A DNA stretch of 52,371 nt. Source: Methyloversatilis sp. XJ19-49. GTDB taxonomy: Bacteria; Pseudomonadota; Gammaproteobacteria; Burkholderiales; Rhodocyclaceae. Under the pieces are notes generated by a model. It ran no database searches. It was not told where the DNA came from and saw only the letters and a program-made list of their open reading frames with translations. Shown piece after piece: positions 9,187 through 18,020 of the stretch (position 1 is its first letter; each line of letters starts with the position of its first letter). Position numbers and translations under genes: made by a program. Where the stretch lies: the NCBI RefSeq assembly GCF_024580145.1, contig NZ_JANINI010000001.1, positions 5,349 through 57,719 of the forward strand. The letters are read 5' to 3'.

Positions 9187-10065
9187 TCAGCCGCCGATCG
9201 ACGCGCGCAGCGCAGCCAGCGATTCGAGGACGGACTCGGGTTTCTGGCTCGCCGGAATGTCGGCGAAGCAGAACTGACCGGCTTCGAGCACCGGCAGCGA
9301 CGCACCACTCCACAGTGCCTGACTGACATCGACGCCGGTCGACGACGGTGCCGCCACGCGCAGGCTCGGCGAAATCATCGCATCGAAGTCGGCCAGCGCA
9401 GGCGAAGGCAGCAGGGCATCGCCCTGCGGGCGCAGCGCGGTCGACCAGCGATAGTGTTTCGCGACATTGATCAGCGGGCGATAGCGTTCGACGTCGGTGT
9501 CGCCCATGCGGGCGTCGTCCGGATGTTCCTCCAGCAGGATGCCGCCGACCGGGTGAGCGGACACCGAACGGATCAGATCCGCCATGTACATGGCCGCATC
9601 CTCGATGCCGTCCGGATCCAGTTCGATGTCGGTGCGGCCTGCCAGCTCGTTGGCGTGAAACAGCCAGTGCTTGGGCGAGGGCATCGACAGCACCAGCGGC
9701 GTCTGGCCGCGCAGATTGGCGATGACCGCCTCGACGATCTCCGCCAGCAGCAGGCGCGGCTCGTCCTGCTCCAGCAGCTTGCGCAGCGGAAAGGAGAGCC
9801 GCTTCTTCGACCCGAGTTCGGCGCGCACCTCCGGGTGACGCACCAGCCATGAATCGAACAGCTCGCCGACCTCCACCACGGCCACGTCGGGCCGAAGCAG
9901 CCCCTGGGCCTGCGAGAAGTACGCCAGATACTGGGCACCGCTGAGCCATGGATCGCCGCCTTCACCCAGCAGCAGTCGCCGGGTGTAGGCGGAGGACTTC
10001 AACCAGACCTTGAGGCCGCCGCCGCCTTGCTGACCGGGCAGGATGTCGGCGAGGCGCTGACTCAT
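9187..10065 (-). CDS. Putative fifth subunit of acetophenone-carboxylase-like enzyme (ApcE position)
   Basis: A soluble 292-residue protein (~32 kDa), last gene of the carboxylase operon; its ATG overlaps the stop of the HyuB-like gene by four bases (ATGA). In Aromatoleum acetophenone carboxylase a ~34 kDa fifth subunit (epsilon) is needed for activity but is not in the core complex. Size and position here match it. The sequence has a loose uroporphyrinogen-decarboxylase-like look (alternating strands and helices, LVLSMPSPKHWLFHANEL, VGGILLEEHPDD). There is no membrane segment or signal peptide. Homology to ApcE is inferred from size and position. Confidence 0.6.
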   Translation of the reverse strand: MSQRLADILPGQQGGGGLKVWLKSSAYTRRLLLGEGGDPWLSGAQYLAYFSQAQGLLRPDVAVVEVGELFDSWLVRHPEVRAELGSKKRLSFPLRKLLEQDEPRLLLAEIVEAVIANLRGQTPLVLSMPSPKHWLFHANELAGRTDIELDPDGIEDAAMYMADLIRSVSAHPVGGILLEEHPDDARMGDTDVERYRPLINVAKHYRWSTALRPQGDALLPSPALADFDAMISPSLRVAAPSSTGVDVSQALWSGASLPVLEAGQFCFADIPASQKPESVLESLAALRASIGG

Positions 10066-12338
10066 TGCTTGTCGCTCCCCATCGCACCCAGCGCAGCCAG
10101 ACGGGCTTCCAGTTCGGCGATCCGCACGTCCTTCGGGTGCACCATGTAGTTCGGGCGCGGCGTGTTGGCGTCACGGAACTTGTCGGCGCTGCCCATGTAG
10201 AGCTTGGTGATGTCGTCGCCCCAGCAGCCGAAATACTGCAGATGCGACGGCGGCGTCGGCTTGTTCCAGCTCTTGATGAATTCGGCGTAGGGCACGCTGC
10301 GGGCGATCCGCGCCTTGCGTTCGGCATCGCGCGCAGCGTCGGTCGCTTCCTGGTTGATGGCCAGCGTCACCGGGTCGAACTTCACCTTGTACAGGCGTTC
10401 TGCAACGCCCGGCGAGATCAGGCCTTCCTCGATGTCGCGGATGACCCCGGCCGGGTCGCGCTCCAGCAGATCGCCGTAACCGGCGCCGGCACCCTGCGAA
10501 ATCATGAACAGCTCGCCGCGCTTCGAAATTTCGAAGCCCATGCCCATGTGATGGGTGGTGTAGGCGGCACCTTCGAACGGGCGCTCGTTCATGATTTCCT
10601 CGATCGAGTGCTTGAACTTCTCCGGCTCGTTGAGCAGGACGTCATAGACGTCGACACCCTTGACCTTCGACAGCGGATAGCAGCCGCAGGCGTAGCCGCC
10701 GAAAAGACCCTGGATCGGCGGAATCTTCGCGCCCTGGGTGGTGGTCATGAAGCCCCACTGTTCGGAATCCTTGGTCGCCACGATCATCGTGTAGCCCTGG
10801 CCGCCGCGGTACTTGCCCGGGGCGATGGCATCACGCGTCATCTTCTTCGACACCAGTTGCAGGAAGGGCACGTCTTCCTCGTTCAGCTCCTGCTCGCCGA
10901 TGTCCGCCATGGTGGCGAAGATCGGGGCGAGGGCATGCTCGCCGTCGGTGTCGGAACGGGCGCCGCCGCCCATGCCGTTCAGGTCGGCACACAGGTTGCC
11001 CAGCGTTTCGCCGTGCTGGCTGACTCCACCCCAGATGAAGGTGTTGATCATGTTGAAGGTCGGCGCATGCACCTTGGTGTACTTCTCCGGGCAGCTGTAG
11101 AGGAACTTGGCCACGGCGTGCTGACCGGCGGTGAAGCCGGTGAAGATGGACATCAGTGACTGCGAGTTCGGCGCGTCATACGACGAATTGACGATCGAAT
11201 GCGGATCGGTGATCACCTCGATCGGTGCGAACGCCGCCTGGCCGCGCGGCAGGTCCGGCCACACATAGCACAGGAAACACTGCGCCAGCATGCCCTTGAG
11301 GCCGGCCAGGATGGTGTTGGTGGCGCGATTGGTGAATTCCGGGCTGGAGCCGCGGAAGTCGAAGATCAGCCGGTCGCCGGTCTTGGTCAGCTTGCAGTTG
11401 ATCTTCACCACGCAGTTCTCGCGCAGCGTCGAGTCCTGGATGATGTAGGTGCGCACCGTCATGTCCGGCCATTCGCTGACCCGGCGCTTCACTTCGGCAC
11501 GGACGTTTTCCATCGTCGTGCGCAGCGTGGCGACCAGCGCTTCCGGGCCGTCGCTGTTCAGCGTTTCCTCGATGCGCTGCTTGATGCGCAGGCAGGCGAA
11601 AAGCTTCACCTTCATGTCTTCGTACTGCAGCTTGGGCTCGCGCACCGAGTTCTGCAGGAAGGTCAGGATGTCGCGCTTGATCTGGTAGTTCTCGACCACC
11701 TTGAACGGGCACATCTTGAGGCCTTCGTCGGACGGGCTTTCGGCCATCGACGGCATGCCGCCCGGCTCGATCGCGCCGTTCTCGCCCTCATGCACGGTGG
11801 ACGCCACCCAGCACACCAGCTTGCCCTTGTGGAAGATGGGCAGGATCATCGACTGGTCGGTGTTGTGGACGTTGCCGTAGCGCGAGTCGTTGTGGATGAA
11901 GCCGTCGCCGTCGCGTACGCCCACCGTCGGCTCGTTCACCCAGTTCTTGATGATGAACTTAATCGGGTGGTGCACCAGCGCCGAGAAGATCAGCACGCCG
12001 CCGGCGCTGGCGATCGCCAGGTCACCGGACGCGGAATACACGCCGGTGATGATGTCGCCCCACTTGGCGCCGGGTGCGGCACCCATCTGCTCGACCATTT
12101 CGTAGCCTTCGTCGCAGCCCGCCTGGATGCGGTCGCGGATCTTGGCCACGGTGTGCGCGTCGCTGATGGTCTTCATCGCGGCGTCTTCTTCGGCGCTGCG
12201 CGGCATCAGGTCGTGGTTCTGCATGATTTCCGGGTCGGGACCCAGAAACAGCGTGGTGTCGTTCAGGAACTTCTTGATCAGCGCAACTTCTTCGGCGCTC
12301 GGCATTTTCGGTGCCACCTTCGTGCTTGTCTCGCTCAT
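10062..12338 (-). CDS. HyuB-type carboxylase subunit (acetone/acetophenone carboxylase family)
   Basis: A 758-residue (~83 kDa) member of the hydantoinase B / acetone carboxylase alpha family. In this family HyuA-type subunits phosphorylate the enolised ketone and bicarbonate, and the HyuB-type subunit completes carboxylation. Family features include the N-terminal domain (IKKFLNDTTLFLGPDPEIM), a GDGFIHNDSRYGNVHNTDQ segment matching the metal/substrate domain of HyuB proteins, and a C-terminal KYRGGQGYTMIV motif. The start is taken at the ATG at 12338 (MSETSTKVAPKMPS), which has an AGGA eight bases upstream; an ATG five codons earlier lacks this. It lies 46 bases after the HyuA-like gene and overlaps the next gene by four bases. 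Confidence 0.85.
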   Translation of the reverse strand: MSETSTKVAPKMPSAEEVALIKKFLNDTTLFLGPDPEIMQNHDLMPRSAEEDAAMKTISDAHTVAKIRDRIQAGCDEGYEMVEQMGAAPGAKWGDIITGVYSASGDLAIASAGGVLIFSALVHHPIKFIIKNWVNEPTVGVRDGDGFIHNDSRYGNVHNTDQSMILPIFHKGKLVCWVASTVHEGENGAIEPGGMPSMAESPSDEGLKMCPFKVVENYQIKRDILTFLQNSVREPKLQYEDMKVKLFACLRIKQRIEETLNSDGPEALVATLRTTMENVRAEVKRRVSEWPDMTVRTYIIQDSTLRENCVVKINCKLTKTGDRLIFDFRGSSPEFTNRATNTILAGLKGMLAQCFLCYVWPDLPRGQAAFAPIEVITDPHSIVNSSYDAPNSQSLMSIFTGFTAGQHAVAKFLYSCPEKYTKVHAPTFNMINTFIWGGVSQHGETLGNLCADLNGMGGGARSDTDGEHALAPIFATMADIGEQELNEEDVPFLQLVSKKMTRDAIAPGKYRGGQGYTMIVATKDSEQWGFMTTTQGAKIPPIQGLFGGYACGCYPLSKVKGVDVYDVLLNEPEKFKHSIEEIMNERPFEGAAYTTHHMGMGFEISKRGELFMISQGAGAGYGDLLERDPAGVIRDIEEGLISPGVAERLYKVKFDPVTLAINQEATDAARDAERKARIARSVPYAEFIKSWNKPTPPSHLQYFGCWGDDITKLYMGSADKFRDANTPRPNYMVHPKDVRIAELEARLAALGAMGSDKQ

Positions 12339-12384
12339 TTTCAATCCTGTCATCTGTATGGGTTTGATCGGGATGCCCGCGCGT

Positions 12385-14520
12385 TCAGCCGCGCAGGAAC
12401 CAGGACGCACCCTGTTTCGCGGCCACGAAGGTCCAGCCCGGATCCACCAGGAAGGTCGTGACTTCGGAGGCGATGATGGCCGGGCCGGCGATCTGCATGC
12501 CGGGCTCGATCGCATCGCGGCTCCATACCGGGGTATCGAAGGCACTTTCGTGGCCCACGAACCAGCACTTGCGGCGGCTGGCCGGGGCGGGCGCAGCCGT
12601 ACGCGCTTCAGCAGGTACCGGCTTGATGTTCTCGAACTTCACCGTTTCGTGGCGCACGAAGGCGGCGACCCGGATGGTGTTGATGCGGATGCCCGCTTCC
12701 GGCGCCTGCGAGCCTTCGCCGAAGCGCTTGCCGTAGTCGTTGGAGAATTGCGTGATGATGGCCATCACGTCGCTCACGCCATTCACTTCATGCTGCGGGA
12801 TGACGGCGGTGGTCTGCACCAGCTGGTTGCCGTAGCGCATGTCCAGCTCGAGGCTGTGGCAGACGTCCTCACGCGGCACGCCCTGGCGCTGCAGATCCTG
12901 GGTGCCCAGTTCCTTCAGCTCGGCCACGATGGAATTGAAGCGGGCGTAGTCGTCGAACAGGTGACGCGTGTTCGAGTCGTAAAGCACCATGTAGAGCGAC
13001 TGTTCGTGGATGTGCAGCTGGTGCATGTTGCCGGCACCGACCGCCGAGAACACCGAACTGAGCGGCGGCGCAAGGATCTTGTCGATGCTCAGGTTCTGCG
13101 CGATGCCGCAGCAGTGCAGCGGACCGTTTCCACCGTAGGCCAGCATGGTGAATTCCTTCGGGTCGTAGCCCCGGGCGCGCAGTTCGGTGAACAGGCCGTT
13201 GGCCATGTTGGCATCGACCTTCTCGCGAATCAGCAGCGCCGCTTCGATCACCTCGCAGTCGAGGTCGTCGCACAGCGCGTCTTCGATGGCCGCCTTGGCA
13301 CGACGCGGATTCAGCGGAATCGACCCACCGGCGTAGTTGGCCGGGTCGAGATAGCCGAGCAGCAGGTCGGCGTCGGTCACGGTTGGATTCATGCCGCCGC
13401 GGTCGTAGCAGGCCGGGCCGGGGTCCGAGCCGGCCGACTCCGGACCGCACTTCACCGTGTTGTACATGCGGTCGTAGCTGGCGATCGAACCGCCACCGGC
13501 GCCCAGCGTGACCAGGTGAACCATCGGCACGGACACCAGCCAGCGGTCGATGACCGGGTTGAAGTCATAGTGCTTGATGCCGCCTTCGACGACGATGCCG
13601 ATGTCGTAGCTGGTGCCGCCCATGTCGGTCGCCACCACATTGCCCAGGTCGCACTGCATGGCCAGGTGTTCCGACGCCGCGATGCCCGACACCGGACCGG
13701 AGTGGATGGTCTGCAGCGCGTCGGTCGAATTCAGCTGTGCCATGCCGCCGGAGTTGTGGATCACCAGCATCGGCTTTTCGTACTTGTGGGCGCGCAGGTT
13801 CTGCTCGAGCGCCGACAGCGCGTGATACATGGTCGAGTGCAGGTAGCCGTCGATGACGGCCGAGGTGGCGCGCACGTACTCGCCCTTGCGACCGGCCACC
13901 TGGTGCGACAGGATGATCGGGATCGCGCCGAGCAGGTGCGACGGATATTCCTCGAGCAGGATTTCTTCGATGCGCTGCTCGTTCACCGGGTTGACCACGG
14001 AATTCACCAGTGCCACGACGATGATTTCGGCACCGCGGTCCACCAGTTCGCGGATCTGCGTGCGAACGTCTTCTTCGTCGAGCGGCATGACCAGCTCGCC
14101 TTGGAAGTCGAGGCGTTCGCGCACGCCGCGGATCATGTGTGCCAGCACCAGCGGCTCGGGGCGCTGCGCGTTCGGCAGATCCTGCTGGCCGAGATTGTCC
14201 AGCCCTTCACCGTAGCCGCGGGCACGGCTCAGCGGCACCGTGGCCTCGAAGCCGGCGGTCACCAGCATGCCGATCTTCGGGCCCTTGTGTTCGATCAGGG
14301 CATTGGTGCCGAGCGTCGTGGCGTAACGGACCGAATCGACCTGGGACAGGATTTCTTCCAGTTCCAGACCGAGCACGTGATAGGCCTTGCTCAGCGCTTC
14401 GTTGAAGCCGAGTGCAAGGTTGTGGTGGGTGGTCAGGGCCTTGGCCTCGATGTGCTTGCCGTCCCACACCACGAAACAATCGGTGAATGTGCCACCGATA
14501 TCAACTGATACGCGCCTCAT
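12385..14520 (-). CDS. HyuA-type ATPase subunit of acetophenone/acetone-type carboxylase (larger)
   Basis: A 711-residue (~77 kDa) protein of the hydantoinase A / oxoprolinase / acetone carboxylase beta family, with the ASKHA ATPase fold. Motifs are DIGGTFTD near residue 7 (phosphate 1), SVRYATTLGTNALIEHKGPK (family signature), ATDMGGTSYDIG near 295 (phosphate 2) and LAYGGNGPLHCCGIA near 475. It should activate substrate at ATP cost for the HyuB partner. A strong GAGGAG ribosome-binding site lies six bases before the ATG at 14520. It sits between the small zinc-ribbon gene (72 bases away) and the HyuB gene. Its length also fits AcxA of acetone carboxylase, so the acetone enzyme is the main alternative. 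The second HyuA gene in the operon argues for the five-subunit type. Confidence 0.85.
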   Translation of the reverse strand: MRRVSVDIGGTFTDCFVVWDGKHIEAKALTTHHNLALGFNEALSKAYHVLGLELEEILSQVDSVRYATTLGTNALIEHKGPKIGMLVTAGFEATVPLSRARGYGEGLDNLGQQDLPNAQRPEPLVLAHMIRGVRERLDFQGELVMPLDEEDVRTQIRELVDRGAEIIVVALVNSVVNPVNEQRIEEILLEEYPSHLLGAIPIILSHQVAGRKGEYVRATSAVIDGYLHSTMYHALSALEQNLRAHKYEKPMLVIHNSGGMAQLNSTDALQTIHSGPVSGIAASEHLAMQCDLGNVVATDMGGTSYDIGIVVEGGIKHYDFNPVIDRWLVSVPMVHLVTLGAGGGSIASYDRMYNTVKCGPESAGSDPGPACYDRGGMNPTVTDADLLLGYLDPANYAGGSIPLNPRRAKAAIEDALCDDLDCEVIEAALLIREKVDANMANGLFTELRARGYDPKEFTMLAYGGNGPLHCCGIAQNLSIDKILAPPLSSVFSAVGAGNMHQLHIHEQSLYMVLYDSNTRHLFDDYARFNSIVAELKELGTQDLQRQGVPREDVCHSLELDMRYGNQLVQTTAVIPQHEVNGVSDVMAIITQFSNDYGKRFGEGSQAPEAGIRINTIRVAAFVRHETVKFENIKPVPAEARTAAPAPASRRKCWFVGHESAFDTPVWSRDAIEPGMQIAGPAIIASEVTTFLVDPGWTFVAAKQGASWFLRG

Positions 14521-14592
14521 GCTATCTCCTCAATTCGTTCGTACTGGCGCGCGGCGCCCCTGCGGACCCGCTCGCCGGCAAACCATCCGGGT

Positions 14593-14991
14593 TCAGTGGC
14601 CGTGTCCCTTGTCCGCAGCGACTGCGGGGCCGACGACCGGCGTCTTCTGCTCGCCGCGGCTGGCCCACTGGGCCTTGAGTGCGGGCAGATCCGGTTCCAT
14701 GTCGTACAGCGGCGGATGGCCGGGGATGGCGTATTCGGTTTCCACCTGCGTGCCGCAGGACGGGCAGCAGAATTCGAGGATGCGCACCCATTCCGGATCG
14801 GGGCTGAAGGTGAAGCGGTACTTTTCCGGGTCGAGGATGGGCGGATGGATTTCGCGCGGGTCACGGTTGTGCACCAGCAGACCTTCCTTGTAGCTCTTCG
14901 TGGCCGAGCCGATCACGTGGTCGCACACGCGGCATTCCCAGTTCTCGGTGTCCAGGTCGATGCGCAGATATTCGGTCATCAGTACTTTCAT
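14593..14991 (-). CDS. Small zinc-ribbon subunit of acetophenone-type carboxylase
   Basis: A 132-residue (~15 kDa) protein related to the gamma subunit of acetone carboxylase. It has a CxxC pair at Cys20/Cys23 (WECRVCDHVIG) and a second at Cys76/Cys79 (EFCCPSCGTQVETEY), the pattern of a zinc ribbon. The ~15 kDa subunit of acetophenone carboxylase is reported to hold zinc, which fits. The C-terminus ends in a short His-containing tail (DKGHGH). AGGAAGG lies about 10 bases before the ATG at 14991; an ATG four codons later is possible. The gene starts five bases after the stop of the first HyuA gene, so the two are surely co-transcribed. Confidence 0.8.
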   Translation of the reverse strand: MKVLMTEYLRIDLDTENWECRVCDHVIGSATKSYKEGLLVHNRDPREIHPPILDPEKYRFTFSPDPEWVRILEFCCPSCGTQVETEYAIPGHPPLYDMEPDLPALKAQWASRGEQKTPVVGPAVAADKGHGH

Positions 14992-14996
14992 TTGTT

Positions 14997-16934
14997 TCAG
15001 CCCTTCCTGTTCAGCATGATGTCGCCCGCGTCGCTGATGACGAAACTCCAGCCATCAAGCACCCGGCAGGTGAAGTAGTCTTCTTCGAGAATGGCCGGAC
15101 CGGCGGCCTGGTCGCCCGCCTTGAGCTGGCTCAGCTTGTAGACCGGCACCTCGACGCGTCCCTTGTCGCGGATCAGCACCTTGCGCATTCCGTCGGCCTT
15201 GGCGGCGGCGCCCGCAACGAAGCGCGCGGTGTCGGCTGCGCTCGTACGCAGTGACTTGACCGCTCTGAGCTGCAGTTCGACCGCCAGGGCATTGGCCAGC
15301 GCAGCGGGCAGGGTGGGCGTGCCGGAGATGGCATGCGTGCTTTCGCTGCCGTCGCTGTTCTCGCCCACGAGCCAGGCTTCGACCTCATATTCGCCGGCGC
15401 CGAAGCCTTCGGCGAACATGTCGCGCGATGCCTTGATCTTCAGTGCTTCCAGCGCCGCGCCCAGTGCCTTGTCGCTGCGGTCGTTGAGCGCCACTGCGTA
15501 GCGCTGCGAGATATCGCAGGAACCGATGCCGAAGGCGCTGAACACGGCGGCCAGCTTCGGCACGGCCACCTTGTCGATGCCGGCCTTTTCGGCGACGCCG
15601 CAGGCATTCAGCGGGCCTGCGCCACCGAAGGCCAGCATCACGGTGTCCTTCGAAATCTTCGTGAAGCGGTGCAGTTCGACGGCGATCTTGTCTTCGTAGG
15701 CGTGCTCCATCTTCAACAGCGCTTCGTCGAGATCGACGCCGAGCGGCTCGGCGATCCTGACCTGGACGGCCGTTGCGGCACGGTCCAGATCGAGCGTCAT
15801 GCCGCCGCCGAAGTAGGACTTCGGATCGAACAGCCCACCCAGCAGGCAGGCGTCGGTGATGGTCGCTTCCTTGCCGCCACGGCCGAATGCCGCCGGTCCG
15901 GGCACGGCGCCGACGCTTTCCGGTCCGATGACGACGCGGCCGTTCACCACCTTGATGATGGAACTGCCACCGGCGCCCGCGCTCATGATTTCGCACAGCG
16001 GGAAGGACACGCTGATGCCTTCCACGTGACCGCGCTGCACCTCGGCGACCTTGCCGTCCAGACACTGGCCGATGTCGGTCGTCGTGCCGCCGACGTCGAT
16101 GCCGATCACGTCCGACATGCCGTACAGCCGGGCGAAGGACTTCATGCCTTCCATGCCGCCGCGCGGGCCGGAACTGTAGGTCTTGATCGCCACGGTCTTG
16201 GCCACGCGCGAAGCGTCGCCGTCATTGCGGAAGATCAGCAGCGGATTCTTCGTGCGGTAGTCACGCAGGCGCTTTTCCGCGTTGAACAGGAAGGCTTCCA
16301 TCGCCGGATGGAGGAAGGAATTGATCAGCGAGGTCCAGGTGCGGCGGACCATGTCGCGATCGGTGGACAGGTCGCTGCCGTACAGGATGGGCACCGCGCC
16401 GAGCAGGTGGCGCGGGTACTTGCGCAGCGCCACCTTCTTGAAGCAGGTTTCCACCGCCATGAAGTCGGCGCCGTCGAAGCTCACGACGAGGCGGCTGGCA
16501 CCCATCGCGGTCAGCTTGTTGATCGCCTTGACCACTTCGATTTCGGCACTGGCGCCGGTGACGTCTGCGCCGTCGAGGAACACCACGCGATCACCGACCA
16601 GCGCTTCGTACACTTCCGGGTCATGTTCGGCCAGACGGATCGGCAGGTCACGCGACTTGCCGTCGACAATCAGTCCCAGACGCGGGCCCTTGCGTTCGCA
16701 GATGGCATTCGTACCCTGCGTGGTCGAGTAGCGGATCAGGTCCACCTCCTCGAGCAGGCGCTTCACGTCCGCTGCGCCGTAGATCACTTCGGACGCTTTG
16801 TGAAGACCGTCGAAGAAGCATTTGCTGAGGTCATAGGGTGTGGTGAGCACCTTTGTCTTTTTGACGACGCCGTCCGCCATGATGCAGATATCGGTGAGCG
16901 TTCCACCGTTATCGATGTTGATGTGCACTGCCAT
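14997..16934 (-). CDS. HyuA-type ATPase subunit of acetophenone-type carboxylase (smaller), first gene of operon
   Basis: A 645-residue (~69 kDa) HyuA-family protein, matching the ~70 kDa first subunit of acetophenone carboxylase. ASKHA motifs are NIDNGGTLTDI near residue 6, IRYSTTQGTNAICERKGPRLG, IGIDVGGTTTDIG near 275 and MLAFGGAGPLNACGVAEKAG near 435. Two different HyuA subunits plus one HyuB distinguish this operon from three-subunit acetone carboxylase. The start ATG at 16934 follows a GGGAGG about ten bases upstream. The sigma-54 promoter at 17085-17100 implies a leader of roughly 140 nucleotides. It is the first gene of the five-gene operon. Confidence 0.85.
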   Translation of the reverse strand: MAVHINIDNGGTLTDICIMADGVVKKTKVLTTPYDLSKCFFDGLHKASEVIYGAADVKRLLEEVDLIRYSTTQGTNAICERKGPRLGLIVDGKSRDLPIRLAEHDPEVYEALVGDRVVFLDGADVTGASAEIEVVKAINKLTAMGASRLVVSFDGADFMAVETCFKKVALRKYPRHLLGAVPILYGSDLSTDRDMVRRTWTSLINSFLHPAMEAFLFNAEKRLRDYRTKNPLLIFRNDGDASRVAKTVAIKTYSSGPRGGMEGMKSFARLYGMSDVIGIDVGGTTTDIGQCLDGKVAEVQRGHVEGISVSFPLCEIMSAGAGGSSIIKVVNGRVVIGPESVGAVPGPAAFGRGGKEATITDACLLGGLFDPKSYFGGGMTLDLDRAATAVQVRIAEPLGVDLDEALLKMEHAYEDKIAVELHRFTKISKDTVMLAFGGAGPLNACGVAEKAGIDKVAVPKLAAVFSAFGIGSCDISQRYAVALNDRSDKALGAALEALKIKASRDMFAEGFGAGEYEVEAWLVGENSDGSESTHAISGTPTLPAALANALAVELQLRAVKSLRTSAADTARFVAGAAAKADGMRKVLIRDKGRVEVPVYKLSQLKAGDQAAGPAILEEDYFTCRVLDGWSFVISDAGDIMLNRKG

Positions 16935-17084
16935 TCCCCATTACCTCCCACCATCCATTCGTGGATCAAGACCGCTTTTAGAAGATCAGAAATCGATACC
17001 GACGCCGCATGGCCTGTCCGCCGGTCGATGACATCGATGCCGCGGACAGGACCCGTGTGACAGTGGATTTCCCGACAGCAGCGA

Positions 17085-17100
17085 CGCAAGCGCTGTGCCA
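17085..17100 (-). promoter_or_regulatory. Sigma-54 (-24/-12) promoter of the carboxylase operon
   Basis: On the minus strand it reads TGGCACAGCGCTTGCG. This matches the RpoN consensus TGGCAC-N5-TTGC, with GG and GC exactly ten bases apart. Transcription should start about 12 bases past the GC, near 17073, running into the carboxylase operon. Confidence 0.9.
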
Positions 17101-17115
17101 TACGGCGATTTATTT

Positions 17116-17128
17116 CAAGATATTGATT
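17116..17128 (-). promoter_or_regulatory. IHF binding site
   Basis: The minus strand reads AATCAATATCTTG, a perfect match to the IHF consensus WATCAANNNNTTR, inside an unusually AT-rich patch (about 17105-17145). It lies between the sigma-54 promoter and the upstream palindrome, where DNA bending would bring the activator to RpoN polymerase. Confidence 0.7.
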
Positions 17129-17182
17129 TATTAGGGAATAAGAAACTCGGGCTGACGCGGGGAGCCAGACGATGGTCCGCTA

Positions 17183-17200
17183 ACCGGACGATCGTCCGGT
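17183..17200. promoter_or_regulatory. Perfect 18-bp palindrome, likely activator (UAS) site
   Basis: ACCGGACGATCGTCCGGT is its own reverse complement. A related imperfect copy (GACGATGGTCCG) starts about 20 bases before it. The palindrome centres about 120 bases upstream of the predicted start, the usual place for an enhancer of a sigma-54 activator. The AcoR/AcxR-like regulator at 22214-24310 is the natural candidate ligand. Confidence 0.65.
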
Positions 17201-17379
17201 GTCCTGCGATTGCTGCGACGCAATATCGGCGCCGCTTGGGATCGCGTTCAGGACGGGTCCGGAGGACGGATTGCCGGGCGGAAAGGCGTACGGAAAGTGG
17301 GGCGGGCAGGTGCGCTGGGAAAGCACGGAAGGGAAGCGCGAACCGCAGTGCGTGCGCGCGCCTGCGGTCGGGCAAGTCG

Positions 17380-17399
17380 GGCCGGCGGGGCCGCCGGCC
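17380..17399. terminator. GC-rich hairpin after the isochorismatase-like gene
   Basis: GGCCGGCGG-GG-CCGCCGGCC sits just past the stop of the minus-strand hydrolase gene (17406). There is no T-run. It may limit read-through into the sigma-54-controlled operon downstream. Confidence 0.45.
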
Positions 17400-17405
17400 T
17401 TGTGG

Positions 17406-17948
17406 TCAGCGGATGAAGCGTTGCAGCACGGCGCGGAAGACCGGTGTGTTCGATTGTTCGAGCCATTCGAACGCCACCATTTCGCGGCTGACGATCTCGG
17501 CGCCGTTCTGCTGCATGCGCTGCAACGCCAGCGCCTTGTCCCGGGCGCGTCGGGAGCCGACCGCGTCTTCCACGACGAAAACCTGGCCACCCATGGCCAG
17601 CCGGTCCAGCACGGTCTGCTGCACGCAGACGTGAGCCTCGGTGCCGACGACGATCCATTGTCTTCGTCCGGCTTCGGGTGCGCCGAGCAGGCTGCCTTCG
17701 GCGAGCGCCGAGAAGTGCGTCTTCTCGACGATGCAACCGTCCGGAATACGGGCCCGCAGCCCGGCTTCGGTCACCCCGAGGCCCTGTGGATACTGCTCGG
17801 TCGCCAGTATCGGTACGCCGATCGCCTGTGCCACATCGACCATCCAGGTCGCGTTCTCCAGCACGGTCCGGCCGTCATCGATGGCCGGCAGCAGCCGTCC
17901 CTGAAGGTCGATGACCAGAAGCAGGGAGTCGCAAGGTTTGATGCGCAT
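17406..17948 (-). CDS. Isochorismatase-family cysteine hydrolase
   Basis: A 180-residue single-domain protein of the isochorismatase/nicotinamidase superfamily, cytoplasmic. The triad can be read directly: Asp in LLLVIDLQGRLLP (about residue 14), Lys in IVEKTHFSAL (about 75) and nucleophile Cys in VGTEAHVCVQQTVLDRL (about 107). The family hydrolyses amides, vinyl ethers and related bonds, and the substrate cannot be told from sequence. It starts 72 bases after the 4-hydroxybutyryl-CoA-dehydratase-like gene on the same strand and is probably co-transcribed with it, under TetR control. The ATG at 17948 matches the family N-terminus. Confidence 0.88.
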   Translation of the reverse strand: MRIKPCDSLLLVIDLQGRLLPAIDDGRTVLENATWMVDVAQAIGVPILATEQYPQGLGVTEAGLRARIPDGCIVEKTHFSALAEGSLLGAPEAGRRQWIVVGTEAHVCVQQTVLDRLAMGGQVFVVEDAVGSRRARDKALALQRMQQNGAEIVSREMVAFEWLEQSNTPVFRAVLQRFIR

Positions 17949-18020
17949 GCTGGCTCTTTCCTGTTGCGCCGGTCTCCCGCCGTTGCGGGAGGCGGCTGGT
18001 GTTCGGGTCAGGCCCGGTTG

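Noticed and set aside
12127-14508. A 793-codon open frame on the plus strand opposite the HyuA gene
   Set aside because: Antisense of a clear HyuA gene. The composition (His, Arg, Val, Asp, Gln) is that of a shadow frame and there is no ribosome-binding site.
12385-16934. Simple three-subunit acetone carboxylase (acxABC)
   Set aside because: A second HyuA gene and a fifth small subunit are in the same operon; this fits the acetophenone type better, though acetone use is not excluded.
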